From CAVSNH01 sp963729275 (GTDB taxonomy: Bacteria > Actinomycetota > Acidimicrobiia > Acidimicrobiales > RAAP-2): DNA of 64,000 bases. Location of the stretch: NCBI GenBank assembly GCA_963729275.1, contig CAVSNH010000003.1, positions 310,001 to 374,000 on the forward strand. The letters are read 5' to 3'. The notes below the pieces were generated by a model. It had not been told where the DNA came from. It did no database searches and was given only the letters and a program-made list of their open reading frames with translations. The translations under genes were made by a program, and so were the position numbers. This document shows, in pieces, positions 1 to 8,210 of this stretch (its first letter is position 1; every line of letters begins with the position of its first letter).

Positions 1-1108
1 CCCAGGTCCACTGGTTGGCGGACCTGTCGCCGAACAGCGAGAACCCGATGTCGGCCAGCTCCTGGCTGGCCGCCGCCCAGACCAGCTTGGTCAGGCTGCC
101 CCCAGCCGGCGACGGCTTGTTGCCGGCGCCGATGGCCTCCAGCTCGCGAGACGTCATCCAGCGCATGCAGGCAATTTGTGAGTAGAGGCGGACCATGCGA
201 TCGCGCAAGGTGGGGCTGATGGTGACGCCGGAGCGCCGAGCCTCCTCGACCAGCTGCTCGAAACGGGCGGCCAGGCCGAGGTGGAACTTGGCCACGCCCG
301 CCCGCTCGAAGCTCAACGTCGTCATGGCCACCCGCCACCCGTCGTGCAACGGCCCGAGCAGGCAGTCGCCGGGCACGTAAACGTCGGTGAAGAACAGCTC
401 GGCGAACTGGGCGTCTCCGGTCATGGTGCGAAGCGGCCGGACCTCGATCCCCGGGCTCCGCATGTCCACGAGCAAACAGCTGATGCCCTTGTGCTTCGGA
501 GCCTCGGGATCGGTGCGGACGTAGAGCTGACACCAGTCTGCGTACTGGCCGAGGCTGTTCCACGTCTTCTGACCGTTCACCACGAAGCCGTCCTCGGCGG
601 CGGCCGCCCTCGTGCGCAACGAGGCAAGGTCACTGCCGGCATCCGGCTCGGACATGCCCTGGCACCAGATCTCGTCGCCCCGAAGCATGGGGCCGAGGAA
701 CCGCTCTTTCTGGTCGGGCCGCCCGAAGGCCATGATGGCCGGGGCGATGTTGGCCACGCCGATGACGTTCAAAGGACCGGGAGCCTCGGCCGCCACCATC
801 ACTTCGTGGTAGGCGAGTTGCTCGGCCACCGTGGCCTCGCGGCCCCCGTACTCGGTGGGCCACGAGATGGCTGCCCACCCGGCACCGGCCAGCCGGTGGT
901 TCCAGTCCCGCACCAGCTCGAGGTCGCCCTGTCCGTGGAGCCCGGTGCGTCCGGCCTCGACCACCTCGGGGGTGAGGTTGGCCTCGAGCCACTCACCGAG
1001 CGCCGCCCGTAGCTCGTCCGGGCCGGACCAGCCACCGCCGCCTGCGCCGGCGTGGCCGTCGTCGGCGGGACGGTCGTCGGCTACGGCAAGAGATCCGTCG
1101 GTGGTCAT
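1..1108 (-). CDS. Acyl-CoA dehydrogenase, C-terminus cut by window edge
   Basis: FAD-dependent alpha,beta-dehydrogenation of an acyl-CoA. The minus-strand frame opens at ATG 1108 (MTTDGSLAVADD) and stays open for 369 codons to base 1, so the C-terminal part lies outside the window. Diagnostic stretches are ISWPTEYGG, the FAD/substrate loop WCQGMSEPDAGSDLASLRT and VNGQKTWNSLGQYADW, all standard for FadE proteins. A promoter-like pair lies upstream at 1164-1193. Family assignment is firm; the substrate is unknown, though the neighbourhood suggests a bulky acyl-CoA. Confidence 0.93.
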   Translation of the reverse strand, partial: MTTDGSLAVADDRPADDGHAGAGGGGWSGPDELRAALGEWLEANLTPEVVEAGRTGLHGQGDLELVRDWNHRLAGAGWAAISWPTEYGGREATVAEQLAYHEVMVAAEAPGPLNVIGVANIAPAIMAFGRPDQKERFLGPMLRGDEIWCQGMSEPDAGSDLASLRTRAAAAEDGFVVNGQKTWNSLGQYADWCQLYVRTDPEAPKHKGISCLLVDMRSPGIEVRPLRTMTGDAQFAELFFTDVYVPGDCLLGPLHDGWRVAMTTLSFERAGVAKFHLGLAARFEQLVEEARRSGVTISPTLRDRMVRLYSQIACMRWMTSRELEAIGAGNKPSPAGGSLTKLVWAAASQELADIGFSLFGDRSANQWTW

Positions 1109-1163
1109 GGCCCCTTCCGACCACCGGCGCGAGGGCGCGGAGTCCGTGGTCGCACGACGCAGC

Positions 1164-1193
1164 AGGTTAGCCCAGGCCCCTAGCCAGCGACAA
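1164..1193 (-). promoter_or_regulatory. Candidate sigma70-type promoter for the edge acyl-CoA dehydrogenase
   Basis: On the minus strand TTGTCG (1193-1188) is followed after 18 bp by TAACCT (1169-1164), about 55 bp upstream of the ATG at 1108. The spacing is right and the -10 fits TANNNT. No experimental support. Confidence 0.35.
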
Positions 1194-1233
1194 TCCCGTT
1201 TTCACTTCCGTGACAGGCGTTCGCCGGGCTCGT

Positions 1234-1434
1234 TCACTCCTCGAGACTGATGGCGTTCTCGGGGCAGTTCAGCTCGGCCGTCCGCGCCTGGTTCTCGAGG
1301 CCGGCGGGCACATCCGGATCGATGACCGTGCCGTAGCCGCGGTCATCGCAATCGAAGAGCTCGGGGGCCAGCGAGTAGCAGCGACCGTGGCCGGTGCACC
1401 GTTCGCTGTCGAGGACGATGCGCACGCCGGCCAT
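1234..1434 (-). CDS. [3Fe-4S]-type ferredoxin
   Basis: A 66-residue electron carrier. The pattern CTGHGRC near the N-terminus and NCPEN near the C-terminus gives C-x5-C...CP with His in place of the central cysteine, the signature of the small actinobacterial [3Fe-4S] ferredoxins that feed cytochromes P450 or Rieske oxygenases. ATG 1434 lies one base beyond the stop of the GH5 gene (TAG at 1438-1436), so translation is probably coupled. The nearest oxygenase is the Rieske protein about 2.5 kb away. Which enzyme it serves is inference. Confidence 0.9.
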   Translation of the reverse strand: MAGVRIVLDSERCTGHGRCYSLAPELFDCDDRGYGTVIDPDVPAGLENQARTAELNCPENAISLEE

Positions 1435-1435
1435 C

Positions 1436-2704
1436 CTACGGGTGCCGCCCGCCTGTCCGTCGGGGTGCCGGCTCCCGTGCTGCATGGCCCACGAGGGCGG
1501 CAAGCGAGGGGCCGGGCGCCAGCCCGAGGCCGGCGAGGTGCTGCTGGTAGCCGATGCCGTAGGCCGTCGGGGCGCCGTCATAGGAGGTGATGAGGGACGG
1601 CTCCCCCTTGCAGCTGCCCGCGAACCACGCCCAGGCCAGATAGGAGATCCCGTGCTGGTCGGCGAAGTTGAGGAAGGGCGGGTACAGGCTGTCACCGCAG
1701 TCGAGCTCGCCGAGCTCTCCGACCACGATGGGAACGGTGGCCGACAGCGGGGCGAGGACCTGGTTCCAGCAGGACGACGCAGAGCACGGCGACCACTCCG
1801 GGTGCTTGGGGTTCTTCCAGTAGATGTGGATGCTGGCCGCCAGCTGGTGCAGGGGGTCGACCGGGGCGTAGGCCGCCCATTGGTCGAGGTCGCCTGCATA
1901 CTGCGGCCCGCCGGCCATGATCACGTTGGTGGCTCCCACATATCGCACGTCCTCGATGAGCTGTTGGAGACCGGCCGCCTGGTAGGTGAAACCCGTGCAG
2001 GTGCCGCCGGCGCTCCCCTCGGTGACGCACTTCCACGCGGCAGTCGAGTCGGTGTTCTTGTTGGGATAGGGCTCGTTGAACAGGTCGAAGATCACCCCCG
2101 GGTCGCCCTTGAAGGCCTCCGCCACCGAGATCCAGAAGGCCGGTGCATAGCTCTCGTCGGGCATCGGCTCCTGCCGGGTGGCCGGACGCTTGCCGCCGGT
2201 GGACGAGAAGTGCAAGTCGATGATCACGTACATGCCCGCCGCCTCGAGGGCGGCGACGTAGTTCTCGATGGCCTTCTGGTACGCCGGACCGGAGACCGAA
2301 CTGGCGACCCCTTGGATCCCGAGCCAGCACGACTCGTTGAGCTCGACGCGGGCTGCGTTGAAACCCCACGACTGCATGGCGGCGATCGACGACGGACTCG
2401 CCTCTTGGCTCCCGTCGAATATGGAGTGCTCGGTCACGCAGGCGTACTCGGTCCCCGAGGTGTCGGCGCCGCGGAGCACCACCACCTTTCCCGACCCGTT
2501 GACCAGATGATTGCCGTAGACCTCGATGGAGAGCGCGGTCGATTTCGCTGCCCGAGTCGCAGGGGAGGGAGTCCCCACCGGGCCGGTGGCGGCCACCGAC
2601 ACGGACGGCGTGCCCACCAGCACGAGCACGGTGGCAACCGCAGCGGTCACCACCGTCGCACTCAGCACCGCCAGCTGATGACGTGCCCCCCGCATTCTGG
2701 TCAT
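1436..2704 (-). CDS. Secreted glycoside hydrolase family 5 (cellulase-like) enzyme
   Basis: A 422-residue protein with a basic N-terminus, a hydrophobic segment at about residues 12-31 and a VAAT-type cleavage region near 38-40, so it is probably exported. The fold is a GH5 TIM barrel: the acid/base sits in FDLFNEPYP (Glu211) and the nucleophile in VPIVVGELGE (Glu330). Such enzymes hydrolyse beta-glucans, mannans or glycolipid beta-glucosides; the true substrate cannot be read. Its ATG overlaps the TGA of the TetR gene (ATGA, 2701-2704) and the ferredoxin follows one base after its stop. A carbohydrate hydrolase is an unexpected partner for these two. Confidence 0.88.
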   Translation of the reverse strand: MTRMRGARHQLAVLSATVVTAAVATVLVLVGTPSVSVAATGPVGTPSPATRAAKSTALSIEVYGNHLVNGSGKVVVLRGADTSGTEYACVTEHSIFDGSQEASPSSIAAMQSWGFNAARVELNESCWLGIQGVASSVSGPAYQKAIENYVAALEAAGMYVIIDLHFSSTGGKRPATRQEPMPDESYAPAFWISVAEAFKGDPGVIFDLFNEPYPNKNTDSTAAWKCVTEGSAGGTCTGFTYQAAGLQQLIEDVRYVGATNVIMAGGPQYAGDLDQWAAYAPVDPLHQLAASIHIYWKNPKHPEWSPCSASSCWNQVLAPLSATVPIVVGELGELDCGDSLYPPFLNFADQHGISYLAWAWFAGSCKGEPSLITSYDGAPTAYGIGYQQHLAGLGLAPGPSLAALVGHAAREPAPRRTGGRHP

Positions 2705-3348
2705 CGCTCGACCGGAGCCCCCAGTGCAGGCAGGCAGAAGCGGAGCACGTGGTCACAGGCGTCGGCGCGATCGATGGGCCGGCGTTGCCGTACGAGCGGG
2801 CTGGCCACGCTCCAGACCAGGTCGAAGGTCGAGTACGCATCGGGAATGGGATCTGCCGCGGCCAAAGAGCCATCGGCCGCTCCCCGACGCAATGCCTCGA
2901 GCAACGGGGCAACGAGATGGTCCACGAGCCACGCCACTTCGTCGTCGTAGCCGACAGTCTGGCGGGCCGAATTGTTGAAGATCACGAGGCGCTGGATGCG
3001 CTTGCGGTCGTAGGCGATGTCGAGGAGCTCGTCCACCCAGATGCGCACCGCCTGGACGGGAGACGGGGCGTTGGCCACCCGTTCGGCGACGAGGTCGACG
3101 TCAGGCCCTGCCGCCGTGCGAAACATGGCCAGCAGCAGGTCGTCCTTCGACTGGAACTGTCGGTAGAAGGCCCGGGTGGACAAGCCGGCATCGTCGAGGA
3201 TGTCCTGGACACTTGCACCCAGGAACCCGTTCCGGCGCATCACCTTGAGGGCGGCGTCCATGAGCTGCCGGCGCTCGGCGTCGGGCGCGGCCGGCGCTGT
3301 GCCCCGCTCCGTCGCGGCACCTATGGCGTCATCGGCGATCCGGGGCAC
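2701..3348 (-). CDS. TetR-family transcriptional regulator
   Basis: A 215-residue one-component repressor. The N-terminal helix-turn-helix is clear (ASVQDILDDAGLSTRAFYRQF at about residues 45-65, then FQSKDDLLLAMF), followed by a helical ligand domain with no recognisable specificity. GTG 3348 is the start (VPRIADDAIG). It is the first gene of a three-gene unit with the GH5 enzyme and the ferredoxin, joined by an ATGA overlap, so it probably controls its own operon in response to a small hydrophobic ligand (inference). Confidence 0.9.
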   Translation of the reverse strand: MPRIADDAIGAATERGTAPAAPDAERRQLMDAALKVMRRNGFLGASVQDILDDAGLSTRAFYRQFQSKDDLLLAMFRTAAGPDVDLVAERVANAPSPVQAVRIWVDELLDIAYDRKRIQRLVIFNNSARQTVGYDDEVAWLVDHLVAPLLEALRRGAADGSLAAADPIPDAYSTFDLVWSVASPLVRQRRPIDRADACDHVLRFCLPALGAPVER

Positions 3349-3503
3349 GAGGCGAGGATACTGGCGACCCCCTCGGACGAGAAAACGTCACCCGGGAGGA
3401 CGAGGTGGCCGCGTGGCGTGGTCGCTTCCCGATCGAGACCGGCTTGTGCCCATCAGTCATGGCCACTGCCCCTTCTTGGAGGGGCGGGCTGGACAGAGAG
3501 CGG

Positions 3504-3763
3504 TCAGCGGCGGGTCGCCGAGAACAGCACCGTGGCACAGGTCACGGTGAAGTGCCCACCGAACCGGTCGATGGCATTGCCGATCTCACCGAAGGCGCTC
3601 TCTGTCGTCCGACGGCAGGGCGGCGTGGTCGGTGTGGGTCCGCAGCTGGCTCAGCTATTGCTCCTTCGTGTCATCGCGGCTCCACGCCAACCGCTTCTCC
3701 ACGGGCGGCTCGAACTGGCCACCGCCGTCGATCCCATCCGTCACCCACGAATAGTCATCCGCC
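3504..3763 (-). pseudogene. C-terminal remnant of a class I SAM-dependent methyltransferase
   Basis: In the gap between the TetR and Rieske genes the minus strand reads WSRDDTKEQ, a stop (TAG at 3657-3655), LSQLRTHTDHAALPSDDRERL, a one-base frame change near 3590, then IGNAIDRFGGHFTVTCATVL and a natural TGA at 3506-3504. This layout (L..L.THSDH..LP...R..L....G.AID..GG.....Y.T.L..A.R) is the typical C-terminus of a large actinobacterial methyltransferase family. The SAM-binding N-terminal half is absent. One nonsense codon, one frameshift and truncation make this a real decayed gene rather than a single sequencing slip. Confidence 0.6.
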
Positions 3764-3813
3764 GCATCGCACGGTGGATCCTGCCCCCGCTCTCCGCGCT
3801 CTTCGAGGACTGG

Positions 3814-3840
3814 CGGCTCCCTCGGCTCCCTCGGCTCCCT
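3814..3840. repeat. 9-bp tandem repeat, CGGCTCCCT x 3
   Basis: Three perfect contiguous copies, followed by a degenerate fourth, lie about 35 bp downstream of the Rieske gene stop. A related 9-mer (CTCTCGGCT x 2-3) occurs at 17062-17088. Confidence 0.8.
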
Positions 3841-3874
3841 CGGTGCCTCCGGAGTGCCCCTGCGCTGCGCAGGC

Positions 3875-5239
3875 TCAGTCGGCGAAGAGGTACTGGTCGA
3901 TGGCCCGGTGGTAGTTCCAGATGGTCATCTCCTGGGCCGTGTTCAGGTGATGACCGTCGTAACCGCGTGAGTGCAGGCCGGCCGTGACCTCCGACATGTT
4001 GGAGAAGTCCTGGGTGAGGATGCCGCCCACGTCGCCGTCCCGCCAGTCCTCGAAGAACCGCGGGGCCGCCGTCTCGATCCCCTCCCGGGGCGGTAGCTCG
4101 AGGCCCTGGACGTCGAAGATGCAGCTGTCCGGGTCGTGGCCGTTGGGGCGGGCCCGGTAGGCGAGGCAACAGGCCATGTCGATGAGGAACACGGTGTTGG
4201 GGAAGAGGTGCCAGTCGTACATGGCCGCCTTCAGCTGCGCGTCGGTCACGACCGGGTAGTCGATGCCGGCGGCTTCGGCGTGGGCGCGTCGGAGGCGCTG
4301 GTAGATGACGTTCCCGTCGGGGCCGTCGGCGCCCTCGGTATGCACCAGCTCCTCGGCCGCGGCCAGGTCGGTGCGCAGGTAGAGGGCACGGAGCTCCCGC
4401 AGTGAGTACTCGACGTTGCGACGGACGGCCTCGGGATCCGATCGGTAGGCGGCACGCAGCTTGGTCGAGTCGCCCTCGGGCCCGTAGCGGAACACGTCGG
4501 CGTGGCGCGAGTGCAGCCGGAACAGCTCGTTGAAGGTGGCGCCGTAGGCGTCGGACTCGGCGATGGTGGCCGGCGTGGCCCGCTTGTCCGGCCGCAGCAG
4601 CTGGGGGTGGGTGCCGGGTACGTGCCAGCTCTCGATGAAGGCGTCGAGGGCCGTCTTCCAGTTGGCCGGGAGGACCACTGTCTTGTACCAGGCGATGCGC
4701 ATGTCCTCGAGCTTGAAGCCGGCCAGGCGCTCCGGGATGGGCGCCAGGTACTCCTCCAGCGGCTCGGCCTGCCCGTCGATGTTGACGAAGACCCAGCCGC
4801 CCCAGGTCTCGAGGCGGCACTCCGGCAGGCACAGGTCCTCGGGCGGGCGGAGGTCGAAGTTGGCCGCGTCGGCCTGATAGCGCAGGGACCCGTCGAGGTT
4901 CCACCGCCAGGAGTGGAACGGGCAGCGGAACTCGCCCACCCGGCCCTGGCCCCGCACCAGGCGGGTGCCACGGTGGCGACAGGCATTGAAGAAAGCCCGC
5001 AGCCCCTCGTCGGTGCGGACGATGATGATCGACTCGCCGCCGATCTCGAAGTCCACGAACTGGCCGGCCTGCTCGACCTCGTCCACCCGGCAAGCGTTGA
5101 GCCAGGTGGCCGGGAAGAGTCGCTCGACCTCGAGATCGAGGAACTCACGGTCGAGATAGCGGCCTTTGGGCACGTAGGCCGGCCCGAGACGCCACCGCTC
5201 GGGCACCACCGTCGTGCGGTCGGTGATCGTCTGGCTCAT
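3875..5239 (-). CDS. Rieske [2Fe-2S] ring-hydroxylating oxygenase, alpha subunit
   Basis: A 454-residue terminal oxygenase that would insert oxygen into a ring or hydrocarbon substrate. The Rieske cluster ligands are plain: CRHRG (Cys87, His89) and CPFHSW (Cys106, His109). The mononuclear iron site is DAFIESWHVPGTHP, with His206 and His211; the Asp ligand comes later. No reductase or beta subunit is next to it, so a distant reductase or a ferredoxin must supply electrons. Its ATG overlaps the stop of the hydrolase gene (ATGA at 5236-5239), which in turn overlaps the KstD-like gene. The pairing recalls KstD/KshA steroid ring opening, but it is longer than KshA, so I do not assign that role. 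Confidence 0.92.
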   Translation of the reverse strand: MSQTITDRTTVVPERWRLGPAYVPKGRYLDREFLDLEVERLFPATWLNACRVDEVEQAGQFVDFEIGGESIIIVRTDEGLRAFFNACRHRGTRLVRGQGRVGEFRCPFHSWRWNLDGSLRYQADAANFDLRPPEDLCLPECRLETWGGWVFVNIDGQAEPLEEYLAPIPERLAGFKLEDMRIAWYKTVVLPANWKTALDAFIESWHVPGTHPQLLRPDKRATPATIAESDAYGATFNELFRLHSRHADVFRYGPEGDSTKLRAAYRSDPEAVRRNVEYSLRELRALYLRTDLAAAEELVHTEGADGPDGNVIYQRLRRAHAEAAGIDYPVVTDAQLKAAMYDWHLFPNTVFLIDMACCLAYRARPNGHDPDSCIFDVQGLELPPREGIETAAPRFFEDWRDGDVGGILTQDFSNMSEVTAGLHSRGYDGHHLNTAQEMTIWNYHRAIDQYLFAD

Positions 5240-5910
5240 GGCATGCTCGCGCCCCCTCCCGCCCCGGCCCGGTCGGTCGCCGTCCGGACGAAGCTGCTCA
5301 CCGCGTCGGCCATCACCCCGTCATTCTGGCCGTCGGCCGCCTGGCTTCCGGCCACATCGGGCTCGTGGCCGATCACGACGGGCAGGCCCCGGCGGGTCAA
5401 CTCGTCGAGGGCGGCGCCGGCGTCGACACCCTCGACCGAGCCGGTCACGGCCAGCAGCACCGGGGGTGCGCCGACGGCCACCGTCAGGGCGGCGGGAAGG
5501 AGGGTCAGGTGGGCCGACGGCGCGTCGACGGCGACCACACCACCGGTGGCCATGGGAGCCAGCAACGCCGCGCCGATGGCCACGGTGGCGCCCTGCCGCC
5601 GGCCCACGAGGACCGGGCGGTCGAGGCCCACGTCAGCCAGCAGATCGGCCAGCTGCACTACGGCCCGGGTCAGGGTGAGCGGGTCGGTGCCGGCGTCACC
5701 CGGCAGGGAGCGGTACCAGCAGGCACCTCCGACCTCCATGCCGCTCGGAGTCGTGGCGTAGTCGCCGAAGGGCACCACCAGGGTGCCGCCGAGGCCGCAC
5801 CGCCGGGCGAAACCGGTGAGCTCGTCGATCGGCACCCCGCCCTGGCCGTGCACGAGCACGGCGGAAGGCCCCGCCTCCTCGGCCTCGATGACCCGATAGG
5901 CGAGCTTCAC
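5236..5910 (-). CDS. Alpha/beta-hydrolase-fold protein without the nucleophile serine
   Basis: A 224-residue protein starting at GTG 5910 (VKLAYRVIEAEEAG), whose start overlaps the flavoprotein stop (GTGA). HGQGG at residues 21-25 is the oxyanion region. The nucleophile elbow, expected as G-x-S-x-G, reads LVGRRQGATV (103-107), with Arg105 where the Ser, Cys or Asp should be; the codons are GGC CGG CGG CAG GGC and need no frameshift. It could be a non-catalytic binding or scaffold protein, or use other residues. Its place between two redox enzymes implies a role in the same pathway. Confidence 0.75.
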   Translation of the reverse strand: MKLAYRVIEAEEAGPSAVLVHGQGGVPIDELTGFARRCGLGGTLVVPFGDYATTPSGMEVGGACWYRSLPGDAGTDPLTLTRAVVQLADLLADVGLDRPVLVGRRQGATVAIGAALLAPMATGGVVAVDAPSAHLTLLPAALTVAVGAPPVLLAVTGSVEGVDAGAALDELTRRGLPVVIGHEPDVAGSQAADGQNDGVMADAVSSFVRTATDRAGAGGGASMP

Positions 5911-7634
5911 CGGGTCGCTCCGACCCGCGGCGAACGCCGAGCGGCGTGCTGGCCGGCCAGGAATCCGAACACCATGCCCGGTCCGATGGTCGACCCGCCC
6001 CCGGGGTACCCCTCGCCGAACACCGGGTCGACGCAATTGCCGGCGCCGTAAAGGCCGGAGATGGGGCCGTCGGTCCCGAGGATGCGGCCCTCGGTCGTGA
6101 TGCGCGGGCCGCTGTTGGTGTCGAAGGTGGTCCCGACGAGGGCGATGGCAAAGAGCCGGCCGTCGGGGTCCAAGGGGTGCATGAGCGGGTTGGGCAGCCG
6201 GTGGTCGGCGGCCGGTGGTCCATGGAAGGCGATCTCCACCGCCTTCGTCCCCCGCCCGAAGTCGTCGTCCCTTCCGGACTCGGCCATGGCGTTGAAGCGG
6301 GCGACCGTCGATCGCAGCGTCGAAGCGAAGTCGGGGTCGAGGGCCACCGGCCCGATGCCGGCGGGCAGGACCGATGGCAACCGGGCCCGGGCCCGCTCCT
6401 CCAGAGCGGCGGCCAGTCCCTCGATCCCGTCGCCGCCGACGACGTGATCGGCAATCGCCCCCGGTGGCGGTATGGGATAGCGCCCGCCGAACCGCTCGGC
6501 CGTGCGCTGGTCGTAGACCATGAACAGCACCCGGTTCACGTACTCGTCGCCGGCGAAGACATGGTGGGCGCGGCCACGGCTCTCGTACTCCCGCTTCTCG
6601 TCGACCACCCGGACGCCGATGCGGTTGACCAGGATCATGCCGTCCCCCGGCACCGACCACACGTCGAGGACCGACGGAGCGTCGTCGTCAAGCGCCTCGG
6701 CCACCTGCTGGTTCCACCACCCGTTGTGCATGCCGCCCAGCTCGGCCCCGGCCCGGACGGCAAGAGCCACCAGGTCGCCGGTGTTGGTCGGCACGCCCGA
6801 GCCACCGGCGATAGGGCCGCGCAGGAAACGGTGGCGGAGCTCGGGGCTGTGGGCGAACCCGCCCGAGCCGAACACCACGCCCCCGTGGGCCAGCACGGTG
6901 CGGCACGACACACCGTCATCGACCACCGCGCCCCGCACGATCCCGTTTTCCACGACGAGGTCGACGACCCGGTGCTCGAGGCGGACCGGGCTCCCCCGCC
7001 CGGCACAGAAGGCCATCAGCTGGCGCACGAGCTCGGCACCGTTGCCGGCACCACCGTCGGTGGCCACGCACTGCAGCCCCCGGCCGCGCACCGCTTTGTT
7101 CTCCTCGAACTCGTAGTAGTCGGGGAAGCCCTGACCGTCCCACATGCGCCAGGGCGCCTCCATGCGCACGGCGCCGATGGAGGACAGGCCGGACATGACC
7201 TCCGACCCGCGGTCGTAGTACGCCTCGAGCTGGAAGTAGTCGGCTGCATCCAGTCCGAGGAAAGGCGCCTCGGAGTCGTAGAGGTTGGGATAGCCGACCC
7301 GGGCCATGTAGGCCAGCGCGTCCGGGCGGGGGTCGTCGATGCCCGACTCCTTCATGAGGGCGTTGGCATAGATGTGGGCCACGCCGCCCGAGCACGCCGT
7401 CGTTCCGCCGGCCACCGCGCCCTTCTCGCAGATCACCACCGACGCCCCGGTGGCCACAGCTGCGGCGGCCGAGGTGAGGGCCGCTCCTCCGCTGCCCACC
7501 ACGAGCACGTCGCACTCCTCGGGGGCGCGGTCATCGATAGCGCTCGGCGAGCGGGAGGTGCCGCGCCGGTGGTGGAGACCGGCGAGATCGGCCGCCCGCT
7601 CTCCCAGCGAGGGCCGGCGCGCGTGCTCCGACAT
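5907..7634 (-). CDS. FAD-dependent oxidoreductase, 3-ketosteroid-1-dehydrogenase (KstD)-like
   Basis: A 575-residue flavoprotein of the fumarate reductase/KstD superfamily. VLVVGSGGAAL near residues 43-53 binds the FAD ADP moiety and the C-terminal motif GEGYPGGGSTIGPGMVFGF closely follows the KstD pattern G..YPG.G.TIGP...FGY. KstD enzymes desaturate C1-C2 of 3-ketosteroids; related members act on other cyclic ketones, so the exact reaction is uncertain. I chose ATG 7634 (MSEHARRPS); the open frame goes on to 7997 but would then overlap the divergent SnoaL-like gene. It heads a three-gene operon with the hydrolase and Rieske genes. Confidence 0.88.
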   Translation of the reverse strand: MSEHARRPSLGERAADLAGLHHRRGTSRSPSAIDDRAPEECDVLVVGSGGAALTSAAAAVATGASVVICEKGAVAGGTTACSGGVAHIYANALMKESGIDDPRPDALAYMARVGYPNLYDSEAPFLGLDAADYFQLEAYYDRGSEVMSGLSSIGAVRMEAPWRMWDGQGFPDYYEFEENKAVRGRGLQCVATDGGAGNGAELVRQLMAFCAGRGSPVRLEHRVVDLVVENGIVRGAVVDDGVSCRTVLAHGGVVFGSGGFAHSPELRHRFLRGPIAGGSGVPTNTGDLVALAVRAGAELGGMHNGWWNQQVAEALDDDAPSVLDVWSVPGDGMILVNRIGVRVVDEKREYESRGRAHHVFAGDEYVNRVLFMVYDQRTAERFGGRYPIPPPGAIADHVVGGDGIEGLAAALEERARARLPSVLPAGIGPVALDPDFASTLRSTVARFNAMAESGRDDDFGRGTKAVEIAFHGPPAADHRLPNPLMHPLDPDGRLFAIALVGTTFDTNSGPRITTEGRILGTDGPISGLYGAGNCVDPVFGEGYPGGGSTIGPGMVFGFLAGQHAARRSPRVGATR

Positions 7635-7790
7635 GGTCCACGCCTCCCGACAATCCGACGAACGGCCCGGCGGGCCGCCGTTACGATAGCAGCGCCCATC
7701 TGCGGCACCGCCGGAGATGACGCACGACAGCGGCAACGCGACCACAGTGACGCGCCGCTTCCTATCCGTCCGTCGAGCCACAAGGACGAC

Positions 7791-8204
7791 ATGGCCCTCA
7801 GCATGGAAGACCAGCTGGCCATCCGGCAGTTGGTCGCCCGCTACAACCACGCCATCGACAGCGGTGACGCCCAGGCCTATGCCGATACCTTCACCGACGA
7901 CGGCGTGCTCGACGCCGGCGACCTCGTCCTGTCGGGCCGCGACGCGTTGTACGCCTTCGCCGACTCCTTCTCGGCCACGGTTTGGGCACCGCGCCACATC
8001 GCCAGCAATATCGTCATCCGGGGCGATGGCGACCGGGCCGAGCTCCGCGCCTACGTGCAGCTCTATGGACTGGACGGCGTGCCACCTCGCCAGGAGGTCC
8101 GCGCTTCGGGGATCTACACCGACAGGCTGGTCAAGGAAGGCGGGTCGTGGCGGTTCGTGCGGCGCACCTTCGTGAACGATGCGGCGGTGCCACCGCCGGG
8201 CTGA
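7791..8204 (+). CDS. SnoaL-like / NTF2-fold protein
   Basis: A 137-residue single-domain protein starting MALSMEDQLAIRQLVARYNH, with the cone-shaped NTF2 fold pattern: the helical start, then ADTFTDDGVLDAG, then the strands ELRAYVQLYG and GGSWRFVRRTFV. Members act as isomerases, cyclases, dehydratases or small binding proteins. AAGGAC upstream of ATG 7791 serves as ribosome site. It is divergent from the KstD-like operon and separated by 156 bp that should hold both promoters. A role beside a cyclic-ketone dehydrogenase (delta-5-ketosteroid-isomerase-like) is possible but unproven. Confidence 0.85.
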   Translation: MALSMEDQLAIRQLVARYNHAIDSGDAQAYADTFTDDGVLDAGDLVLSGRDALYAFADSFSATVWAPRHIASNIVIRGDGDRAELRAYVQLYGLDGVPPRQEVRASGIYTDRLVKEGGSWRFVRRTFVNDAAVPPPG

Positions 8205-8210
8205 GCGCCA

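Noticed and set aside
3329..3538. Small 69-residue minus-strand gene before the TetR gene
   Set aside because: It overlaps both the TetR start and the methyltransferase remnant and shows Ser/Arg-rich random composition.
3875..7634. Assignment of the operon as kshA - kstD
   Set aside because: The Rieske protein is clearly longer than KshA, no KshB reductase is present, and the flavoprotein could act on other cyclic ketones; family-level names are safer.
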